A stretch of 64,000 bases of DNA from DATFVA01 sp963721075 (lineage in GTDB: Bacteria > Bacteroidota > Ignavibacteria > Ignavibacteriales > Ignavibacteriaceae): contig CAVRHV010000013.1 of NCBI GenBank assembly GCA_963721075.1, positions 62,001 to 126,000 on the forward strand, given 5' to 3'. Each line of letters starts with the position of its first letter. Within the stretch, counting starts at the first letter, position 1. Under the pieces are notes generated by a model. That model saw nothing but the letters and a program-made list of their open reading frames with translations. It was not told the DNA's origin and searched no databases. This document shows, one piece after another, positions 9,029 to 15,694 of this stretch. Both the position numbers and the translations under genes were made by a program.

Positions 9029-10607
9029 TAACATAATAAACAGTGTTAAAAAAATGGATTTAGTAAAAAACGCGGCAGGAAGACTGGTTCCTAAGGAAAT
9101 TAATGGTGAAGAACAGGTTCCATTTAAGGGTATAAATAAGTATAAACCTAAAGGGGGTAAGGCTAAACCTCCTATCAGAAGCTGCGTTGATTATCCGGCT
9201 GACGGAAATAAAACAGTAAAGAATTTAAAGGAAGCATTGAGGAAAGCCGGACTAAAGGACGGAATGACGATCTCCACCCATCACCATCTGAGGAACGGTG
9301 ATGTGGTCACCAATATTCTGTTTGATACCATAAACGAAATGGGAGTAAAAAATATACGCTGGTTCCCCAGCGCTTCATTCCCGGTCCATGAACACCTGAT
9401 CAAGTATCTTAAGAACGGAACGATCCATCATATCGAGGGAAGTATGAACGGGCCTTTGGGAAGATTTACCTCTGAAGGTAAAATGAAAGGTGTTGGAGTG
9501 CTCCGATCTCACGGCGGAAGATATCAGTCGATTCAGGATGGTGAGGTTCATATAGATATAGCTGTAATTGCAGCCCCAACCGCAGATCCTTTCGGTAACG
9601 CAACAGGAGATCGCGGCCCATCTGCATGCGGACTACTCGGCTTTGCACTAGGAGACTCTGAATATGCCGATAAAGTTTTTATCGTTACTGATAATCTTGT
9701 CCCCTTCCCCTGCGTTCCCTGGCAGATACAGGGAAACAACGTCGATTATGTGGTTCAGGTTGATACTCTTGGCGATCCTAAAAAAATAGTTTCCGGTACT
9801 ACCGAGGTCACTAAATCACCTGACAGACTTCTAATTGCTGAATACGTTGCCCGTTTTCTTGACGAAGCCGGCATTATGAAAGATGGTTTCTCTTTCCAGG
9901 CAGGGGCGGGCGGAACAGCACTTGCCTTTGCTCTTTTTTTGAAGGAAAGAATGAAGGCTAAAAATATAAAAGCCAGATTCGTCCGCGGCGGCAGTACAAA
10001 GTACCTTGTTCAGATGCTTGAGGAAGGACTGACCGATTATATACTCGACGGTCAAACCTTCGATCTTGAAGGGGTAAGGAGTATGCGGGAAAACGACGGC
10101 CACGTCAATACTTCTCCCTTTACAAGTTACAATTTTCATGGCAAAGGAAACTTTGCATCAATGGTTGACGCTGTTGTACTCGGTGCAACAGAAGTTGATG
10201 TTAACTTTAATGCGAATGTTGTTACACATTCCGACGGATACCTGCTCCACGGGATCGGAGGATGGCAGAACTGTTTATTCTCAAAATGTACAATACTTGC
10301 AATACCTTCTTTCAGGGACCGGATCCCGGTAATAGTTGATGAAGTTACAACTCTCTGCGGTCCCGGTGAGTTAATTGACGTTATTGCAACCGAACGGGGG
10401 CTCTGCATAAACCCAAAGAGAAAAGACCTTCTTAAAGCGATGAAGAATTCTTCTATCCCGATAGTAGATATTAAAGAACTAAAAAAAGAGGTCGATAAGA
10501 TCTGCGGCGGATCACCTGCAAAACCGAAGTTAAATAGAGATAAAGTTGTTGCAATAATTAAATGGGTTGACGGAACAATACTCGATTCTGTTTTTGAAGT
10601 AGCGTAA
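9006..10607 (+). CDS. citF: Citrate lyase alpha subunit (citrate CoA-transferase)
   Basis: This is a 533-residue CitF-type protein, which moves the acyl carrier from acetyl to citrate in the citrate lyase complex. Family-like segments are LKDGMTISTHHHLRNGD, VLRSHGGRYQSIQDGE, FSFQAGAGGTALAFALF, VTHSDGYLLHGIGG and VDEVTTLCGPGELIDVI, spread over the full CitF length. The first ATG overlaps the end of citDE by 23 bases. An ATG at 9054 is an alternative that fits the family's N-terminus about as well. Overlap or near-contact with citDE indicates co-transcription and a joint complex. The gap to the next gene (about 245 bases) suggests the citrate block ends here. Confidence 0.9.
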   Translation: MKSGGNYNNIINSVKKMDLVKNAAGRLVPKEINGEEQVPFKGINKYKPKGGKAKPPIRSCVDYPADGNKTVKNLKEALRKAGLKDGMTISTHHHLRNGDVVTNILFDTINEMGVKNIRWFPSASFPVHEHLIKYLKNGTIHHIEGSMNGPLGRFTSEGKMKGVGVLRSHGGRYQSIQDGEVHIDIAVIAAPTADPFGNATGDRGPSACGLLGFALGDSEYADKVFIVTDNLVPFPCVPWQIQGNNVDYVVQVDTLGDPKKIVSGTTEVTKSPDRLLIAEYVARFLDEAGIMKDGFSFQAGAGGTALAFALFLKERMKAKNIKARFVRGGSTKYLVQMLEEGLTDYILDGQTFDLEGVRSMRENDGHVNTSPFTSYNFHGKGNFASMVDAVVLGATEVDVNFNANVVTHSDGYLLHGIGGWQNCLFSKCTILAIPSFRDRIPVIVDEVTTLCGPGELIDVIATERGLCINPKRKDLLKAMKNSSIPIVDIKELKKEVDKICGGSPAKPKLNRDKVVAIIKWVDGTILDSVFEVA

Positions 10608-10853
10608 TAACTCGAAACAGCACTCCGGATTTGCTTTCGCAGCATACAATCTGCGACCCTTAAGCTATAACCCGATTAGTACATTAAATTGGGAAAATCA
10701 CCGAATCTTAATCAGCAGGCAGAAGTCCCTCCTTTTCAAATACTTCCATCAAATCTAATACTTCCTGTAGTAAAACTGAGCAAACCAAATGAATCCTTTT
10801 AATATTTTCTGAATCAAACCGTTTTGAATCATTATAAATTAAGAGAGGCAAAA

Positions 10854-11216
10854 ATGTTAAAAACAAACCTTACCCATGTCCTTTCAGCGAAAGAACATTC
10901 AGAGCTGTTGAATGATAATGAAAATGTTATGATATGCTGCGGAAGAATGGGACCGATGTGCATTCCGGTTTATGAAGCTATGGAGGAATTAGAATCCGAA
11001 TATCCGGGAGTAAAATTTGCCGACATGGCATTTGATTCACCTGATGCCAGTGTAATACGCAACCTTCCTGAAGCAAGGAGTTTTTCGGGACTGCCGTTTA
11101 CCATCTATTATAAAAACGGGAAAGTGGTAGAGGCTACCAGCAGTATTCAGACAAGAGAACAAATAACTTCAATTCTGGATACTCACTTTAAAGAGGATCT
11201 TGACTCAGTAGCTTAA
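10854..11216 (+). CDS. Non-canonical thioredoxin-fold protein
   Basis: This 120-residue protein has a thioredoxin-like layout: helix 1, then an active-site-like loop, a hydrophobic strand (VKFADMAFD), a cis-proline motif (SGLPFTIYYKNGK) and a final helix. The usual CGPC is replaced by CCGRMGPMCIP. Gly-Pro is kept, but both positions of the CxxC pair are Met (32 and 35), with Cys28, Cys29 and Cys36 nearby, giving a possible CX6C redox pair. The start at 10854 follows AGAGAGG at 10842-10848; an earlier ATG at 10824 has no such site. A thioredoxin reductase follows after 82 bases, so the two are probably redox partners. Confidence 0.75.
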   Translation: MLKTNLTHVLSAKEHSELLNDNENVMICCGRMGPMCIPVYEAMEELESEYPGVKFADMAFDSPDASVIRNLPEARSFSGLPFTIYYKNGKVVEATSSIQTREQITSILDTHFKEDLDSVA

Positions 11217-11298
11217 TTTTTGATATTAACCGGAACACAAACTAAAATGAATTTTTATTTGGTTTGTGTTCCTCTTATTGAAATCTATAGGAAAAAAT

Positions 11299-12255
11299 AT
11301 GGATAACCATTTTGATGTGATTATAGTTGGTGCCGGACCTGCGGGACTTACAGCCGGAATTTATCTTTCAAGAGCAAAACTGAAAACTCTTATCATAAAT
11401 GAAGGAGCTGTGGGAGGACAACTGGTGCTGACCCACGAGATCGCGAATTATCCAGGAGTTAAAAGCATAAGCGGTTATGAGCTGGCTCGTAATATGAAAC
11501 AGCAGGCGCAGAAATTCGGATGTGTGATTAAATCCAATACTAAAATTACTTCAATAGAATTAAAAGATGACTTAAAGAAAGTTGTAGTTAACAAGAGGGA
11601 TATTTATACATCAGATGCATTAATATTTACAACCGGCGGAAGATCAAGAAAAATCGGAGCTGTTGGAGAGGACCTGTTCAAAGGAAAGGGTATCTCTTAT
11701 TGTGCAACCTGCGATGGCGACTTCTTTCAGGACAAAGAGATAATAGTTGTGGGAGGCGGAAATACAGCACTGGAAGAAGCAGTATCACTGACAAAGTTTG
11801 CATCAAAGGTAACTATAGTTCATCAGTTCGATCACTTCCAGGCGTTTGCGCATTATGTTGATGAGGCCAAAAGAAATGAAAAAATCAGCTTTATAATGTC
11901 ATCAGAAATTACAGAGTTTATTGGTGATGAAAAGTTAGAGTTCGTTAAAATTCAAGATAAGATAACCGGGGAAATCTCAGAAATAAAAATTGATGGGGTT
12001 TTCATTTTCATAGGTTATGTTCCGAATACCGAATCATTGGAAGGACTTATTCAATTAAATCAATGGAAAGAAATTATCACAGATAAGGATATGAAAACTG
12101 ATATACGGGGAGTCTTTGCAGCAGGCGACTCGATTCAGAAAAAATACCGCCAGGTTACCACTGCGGTTTCAGACGGAACTATTGCCGCGTTAAGCGCTGC
12201 AGAATTTGTAAATAATCTCAAAAGGGAGAGAGCTGAAGCTGAATTAGTGGTCTGA
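11299..12255 (+). CDS. trxB: Thioredoxin reductase
   Basis: This is a 318-residue FAD/NADPH pyridine nucleotide-disulfide oxidoreductase. The FAD site is VIIVGAGPAGLTAG at residues 8-21. The redox pair is CATC at about 135-138 in SYCATCDGDFF, and the NADPH site is VVGGGNTALEEA. The C-terminal FAD-binding GVFAAGDSIQKKYRQ is also present. Length and domain order match low-molecular-weight TrxB, which passes electrons from NADPH to thioredoxin. The ATG at 11299 is preferred over an upstream start because AGGA lies at 11289-11292. The unusual thioredoxin just upstream is its likely substrate. Confidence 0.9.
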   Translation: MDNHFDVIIVGAGPAGLTAGIYLSRAKLKTLIINEGAVGGQLVLTHEIANYPGVKSISGYELARNMKQQAQKFGCVIKSNTKITSIELKDDLKKVVVNKRDIYTSDALIFTTGGRSRKIGAVGEDLFKGKGISYCATCDGDFFQDKEIIVVGGGNTALEEAVSLTKFASKVTIVHQFDHFQAFAHYVDEAKRNEKISFIMSSEITEFIGDEKLEFVKIQDKITGEISEIKIDGVFIFIGYVPNTESLEGLIQLNQWKEIITDKDMKTDIRGVFAAGDSIQKKYRQVTTAVSDGTIAALSAAEFVNNLKRERAEAELVV

Positions 12256-12312
12256 GAAAACGAACATTTCATCCCCCCTGCCTTCATCATAATAAAAGAA
12301 GAATATTTATCT

Positions 12313-12320
12313 TAACTTTG
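12313..12320 (+). promoter_or_regulatory. Possible -7 element for recQ
   Basis: TAACTTTG matches TAnnTTTG and lies 43 bases before the recQ start codon. No clear -33 TTG is visible. Confidence 0.3.
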
Positions 12321-12362
12321 TTTAAGATCAAAATTCTTACTTCAATAAAAAATAAGTGAAAT

Positions 12363-13820
12363 TTGGAACCCAGAGAGATATTAGAAAAATATTTTGGATA
12401 TGAAGAATTCCGGGGTAAACAGGAAGATATAATCCGGAGAACGCTTAATGACAGGAAACATTCACTTGTAATAATGCCCACCGGAAGCGGGAAATCCCTC
12501 TGTTACCAGGTGCCCGCTCTATTAATGGACGGCGGAACTATCGTTATTAGTCCGCTAATTGCACTTATGCAGGACCAGGTTGATGCACTCCAGAAAAAAG
12601 ACATCAGCGCTGCTTTCATAAATTCCACCCTCTCAAAACAGGAAAGAGATCAAAGACTAAAACAGTTTGTTCAGGGTAAAATAAAATTACTGTATGTTAC
12701 TCCGGAAAGATTCCGTAAACCTGAATTTGTGAAAGAACTCCGGAAAGTTGATATATCACTTCTGGCAGTAGATGAAGCACACTGCATTTCGGAATGGGGA
12801 CACGATTTCCGTCCCGATTATTCCAGGCTGGGTGAATTCAGAGAGTTAATGAATGACCCTCTGACTATAGCCTTAACGGCTACTGCCACCCACGAAGTAC
12901 AGCAGGATATAATCAATAAGCTCCATCTAAATGATGAAGATGTTAAGATTTTCCACCAGGGAATTGAAAGACCCAACTTAAAGCTGGAAGCACACGATAT
13001 CTTTGATGATAAAGAGAAAACCGAATGGATGCTTAAAATAATTGAAGAGTACAGTGGTTCTGGTATTATTTACTTTTCTCTTATCCAGACGCTTGAAAAA
13101 TTCTCACTGCTATTGCGAGATAAAAAAATTCCTCATGGTATTTATCACGGAAAACTAATGGATAAGGAACGGAAACGAATGCAGAGGGAGTTCCTGAATG
13201 GAAAGCAGGACCTTATACTTGCGACTAATGCTTTCGGAATGGGCATCGACAAACCCGACATCCGTTTTGTCATACATGCGGAGGTTCCCTCTTCTGTTGA
13301 ATCATACTACCAGGAAATTGGAAGGGCCGGCAGGGACGGGAAACCTTCCGACTGCCTTCTTCTTTACAAACAGGATGATCTGTATATCCAGATGGACTTT
13401 ATAAAATGGTCAAATCCTGACGCAAATTTTTATTCCGCACTGTATGACCTGCTCAGAAGAGAAATATCTGCCGTCAATTCTCTCGGAGTTGAATACCTTA
13501 GAGAACAAATGAATTTCAAAAACCGGAGCGACTTCAGAATAGAGACAGCCCTTGGAATTTTTGACCGTTATGGTGTTACCGAAGGTTCAGTTGAAAACAA
13601 GGATCTCAGCATTACCAAAGAATTTCCCCCTGAGCTTGAAGATGAGGAAATGCTCAGTGAGAAGTTAATGAGCGATAACAAAAAACTACTTTCAATGGTC
13701 AATTACTTCAAAACTGATGACTGCAGAAGAGTTTACATCTCCGAATATTTTGGATTTCATGATGAGAAGCCATGCGGCAATTGTGACAATTGTCTAAAAA
13801 ACTCAGCTATAATGGATTAG
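12363..13820 (+). CDS. recQ: RecQ-family ATP-dependent DNA helicase (short form)
   Basis: This is a 485-residue 3'-5' superfamily-2 helicase acting in recombination and replication repair. Seen in order are motif 0 (FGYEEFRGKQEDII), Walker A PTGSGKS at about 39-45, the DEAH box near residue 138 followed by the RecQ aromatic-rich loop CISEWGHDFRPDY, ALTATAT, and ATNAFGMGIDKPDIRFVIH with QEIGRAGRDG. The zinc-binding region follows, ending in CRRVYISEYFG and CGNCDNC. No HRDC or winged-helix tail is evident, so it is the short type; E. coli RecQ has about 610 residues. The start is a TTG, as no nearer in-frame ATG precedes the conserved residues. Confidence 0.9.
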   Translation: MEPREILEKYFGYEEFRGKQEDIIRRTLNDRKHSLVIMPTGSGKSLCYQVPALLMDGGTIVISPLIALMQDQVDALQKKDISAAFINSTLSKQERDQRLKQFVQGKIKLLYVTPERFRKPEFVKELRKVDISLLAVDEAHCISEWGHDFRPDYSRLGEFRELMNDPLTIALTATATHEVQQDIINKLHLNDEDVKIFHQGIERPNLKLEAHDIFDDKEKTEWMLKIIEEYSGSGIIYFSLIQTLEKFSLLLRDKKIPHGIYHGKLMDKERKRMQREFLNGKQDLILATNAFGMGIDKPDIRFVIHAEVPSSVESYYQEIGRAGRDGKPSDCLLLYKQDDLYIQMDFIKWSNPDANFYSALYDLLRREISAVNSLGVEYLREQMNFKNRSDFRIETALGIFDRYGVTEGSVENKDLSITKEFPPELEDEEMLSEKLMSDNKKLLSMVNYFKTDDCRRVYISEYFGFHDEKPCGNCDNCLKNSAIMD

Positions 13821-13917
13821 TCCGCCTCCTTCTGGGTAATTTGACCCGCTGCACATCAGATTTCCTTTAGCGTTTTTATCATAAATAATCATCAAACCAG
13901 AAAAGGAAACTTGAAAA

Positions 13918-14019
13918 ATGAAACTTCCTTCTTCAATAACAAGATATGTTATTGCTTCTGCGCTTATTCTCCTGGTATTTCCAGCCATTGGAGAGGTACT
14001 TGAAAATCATCGGAAATGA
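13918..14019 (+). CDS. Possible 33-residue membrane peptide
   Basis: A short frame starts at an ATG nine bases after AAAAGGAAA. It encodes a basic N-terminus, one hydrophobic helix (VIASALILLVFPAIG) and a charged tail, which is the layout of a small single-pass membrane protein. I recognise no family. It lies about 100 bases after recQ on the same strand. It may be chance. Confidence 0.3.
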   Translation: MKLPSSITRYVIASALILLVFPAIGEVLENHRK

Positions 14020-14023
14020 GTGT

Positions 14024-14062
14024 ATTAGACCACACAAATCAGATATTTGTGTTTAAGCTAAT
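14024..14062. repeat. Two-tier hairpin upstream of the lipoprotein gene
   Basis: ACACAAAT (14032-14039) and ATTTGTGT (14045-14052) form a perfect 8-bp stem with a 5-base loop. ATTAG (14024-14028) and CTAAT (14058-14062) add an outer stem. It starts 5 bases after the possible small peptide gene and could be its terminator, although no T-tract follows. Confidence 0.4.
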
Positions 14063-14115
14063 ACAGGGGAATAATATTGATTAATTATAATTGCAAATCC
14101 AAAAAAGGCAGTCAA

Positions 14116-14601
14116 ATGAAATTACTATATTATTTACTTTTTGCAATGTGTCTGACTTATGCAGGATGCTCCAATCAAAAGGATGATCAATTAAACAGTC
14201 ATTTTCCTAATGAGACTAATAAACGCCCGACGGGAAAGGTTAAGGTTTCCGAGGATACACTTATAGGGGGCGATACCTTCGTAACTACCGGGCCGGCTGG
14301 AATGACGAATCAAAAACAGGGCAAGATTGTAATTATAGCTGATTCGGGCATGGCCCTGCCGGTTAAAATAAATGATGATAATAAAATTATGGCGCTGGGA
14401 CTGAATGATAGTACAGTTTACGAGATTAAGAAAGACGGCGATCATACCGCACTTATCCGTCCGGATTCTAATAAAGTACTAAAGGATGGGAAAATGATGT
14501 TGTTAACCGATGATGGAGAGATGCTTGAGGTCAAACTGCTAGGTGGTAATATGGTTGTATTAACCAGAAATAATACTATGCTCCCTCTGGCAAAGAAATA
14601 A
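14116..14601 (+). CDS. Small lipoprotein of unknown function
   Basis: This is a 161-residue exported protein. The first 18 residues are a signal peptide ending in the lipobox LTYAGC, so the mature protein should be lipid-anchored at Cys19. The rest is a lysine- and aspartate-rich region followed by short beta-rich units such as GKIVIIADSGMALPVKIN and GKMMLLTDDGEMLEVKLL. These are similar to each other and look like an internal repeat. The ATG at 14116 is chosen over an earlier in-frame start because only it gives a proper signal peptide. I do not recognise the family. Its neighbours (RecQ, the copper regulator) give no clear hint. Confidence 0.7.
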   Translation: MKLLYYLLFAMCLTYAGCSNQKDDQLNSHFPNETNKRPTGKVKVSEDTLIGGDTFVTTGPAGMTNQKQGKIVIIADSGMALPVKINDDNKIMALGLNDSTVYEIKKDGDHTALIRPDSNKVLKDGKMMLLTDDGEMLEVKLLGGNMVVLTRNNTMLPLAKK

Positions 14602-14722
14602 AACAGTTAACCGTTATGGTAAGACTAAGAATTAAAGCAATCTCTGCTCTTATTCATCCCCTTTATTTATTTACATTTCTGTCTTAATTTATTGTTAGTC
14701 ATTTGGAAAAACAGATTATTTT

Positions 14723-15313
14723 ATGGAAGAGAACATGCAAACAGGAACAACACTTTATATTAAGAATATGGTGTGCAACAGGTGCATCCGGGTTATAGAA
14801 GAAGAATTTGAGAAGCTTGGTCTGAACATAAAAAGTATCAGTCTGGGAGAAGTTAAGATAGAGGAAGAACTGGATCAGAAGAAGATCGATGAAATCAGGG
14901 ATGTACTTGATGAAAACGGATTTGAGCTGATTGAAGACAAAAAAATGAAGATCATTGAACAGATCAAGGTCCAGATAATCGAATTAATCAGGGATGAGGA
15001 GAAAATTGCCGGAAGAATAAATATTTCAGATTATCTTTCAGAAAAAATTAATGCTGACTATCACTATTTAAGCACTCTATTCTCATCAGTAGAAAATATT
15101 ACCATCGAACACTATTTTATTCTGCAGAAAATTGAAAGAGCGAAGGAATTACTGAAGTACGGGGAACTGACACTAAGTGAGATAGCATTCCGGCTTGGAT
15201 ACAGCAGCGTTGCTCACCTCTCTGCTCAGTTCAAAAAGGTCACGGGAATGAATGCCAACCAATTTAAAAATATGACAGAAAATACCCGCAAACCCCTGGA
15301 TAATGTTAAATAA
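14723..15313 (+). CDS. HMA-like domain/AraC-family transcriptional regulator
   Basis: This 196-residue protein has an N-terminal domain shaped like a heavy-metal-associated domain: betaalphabetabetaalphabeta with NMVCNRCIRV, where CX2C could bind Cu(I). A C-terminal AraC/XylS DNA-binding domain follows, from about residue 100 to 185. The DNA-binding region shows LSEIAFRLGYSSVAHLSAQFKK, typical of the second AraC helix-turn-helix. It lies directly upstream of copZ and copA, so it is probably a direct copper sensor controlling them. An ATG at 14735, with a good GGAAGAG site before it, is an equally good start. This HMA-AraC type is common near copper genes in Bacteroidota. Confidence 0.82.
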   Translation: MEENMQTGTTLYIKNMVCNRCIRVIEEEFEKLGLNIKSISLGEVKIEEELDQKKIDEIRDVLDENGFELIEDKKMKIIEQIKVQIIELIRDEEKIAGRINISDYLSEKINADYHYLSTLFSSVENITIEHYFILQKIERAKELLKYGELTLSEIAFRLGYSSVAHLSAQFKKVTGMNANQFKNMTENTRKPLDNVK

Positions 15314-15341
15314 GCCCTGAATTGTGCCATTTTCTTCATAA

Positions 15342-15377
15342 AATCATATAACTTTTTTCAATAATTATATAACGTTT
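15342..15377 (+). promoter_or_regulatory. Direct-repeat operator upstream of copZ
   Basis: AATCATATAACTTTT (15342-15356) and AATTATATAACGTTT (15363-15377) match at 13 of 15 positions. They are offset by exactly 21 bp, two DNA turns, as expected for an AraC-family protein binding one face of the helix. The pair lies between the AraC-type gene and copZ, and the second copy overlaps the -33 region of the likely promoter. Confidence 0.5.
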
Positions 15378-15394
15378 AAGGGAACCTCTCTTAC

Positions 15395-15402
15395 TATATT
15401 TA
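15395..15402 (+). promoter_or_regulatory. Possible -7 element for copZ-copA
   Basis: TATATTTA differs from TAnnTTTG by one base. It starts 17 bases after the second direct repeat and 48 bases before the copZ ATG. Confidence 0.3.
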
Positions 15403-15442
15403 TACAGTAAATAATTTCAATTAAAACATCAGGACATATAAA

Positions 15443-15655
15443 ATGACAACAAAAGAGATCAAAATTGAAGGTATGAGCTGCGGACATTGTGAAATGGCCG
15501 TCAGAAAAGAATTATCAAGACTCGACGATGTCAAAGTCAAAAAAGTTAAGATAGGTGAGGCTGTAGTAGAATACGATGAAACGAAAACAGATGAACAAAA
15601 GATATACAATGCAATTGAAGAAGCCGGATACAAACCTGTTTTAACCAGAAGTTAA
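15443..15655 (+). CDS. copZ: Copper chaperone CopZ-type HMA protein
   Basis: This 70-residue protein is a single heavy-metal-associated domain. The metal motif GMSCGHC near residues 10-16 supplies the two thiolates that bind Cu(I). The remaining strands and helices (KELSRLDDV, GEAVVEYDETKTDEQKIYNAIEEAGY) match the ferredoxin-like fold. CopZ proteins carry cytosolic copper to the CopA ATPase and sometimes to the regulator. It lies 39 bases before copA with no terminator between, so the two are probably one transcript under the direct-repeat operator. Confidence 0.93.
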   Translation: MTTKEIKIEGMSCGHCEMAVRKELSRLDDVKVKKVKIGEAVVEYDETKTDEQKIYNAIEEAGYKPVLTRS

Positions 15656-15694
15656 ATAAAAAACGGCTAATTCAACTATTCAGGAAAAATTGAA

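Noticed and set aside
10709..10840. Minus-strand open stretch between citF and the thioredoxin gene, reading as a plausible helical peptide ending in EKEGLLPAD
   Set aside because: There is no suitable start codon or ribosome-binding site, and its 5' side runs into the leader of the thioredoxin gene. It could be chance or an old remnant.
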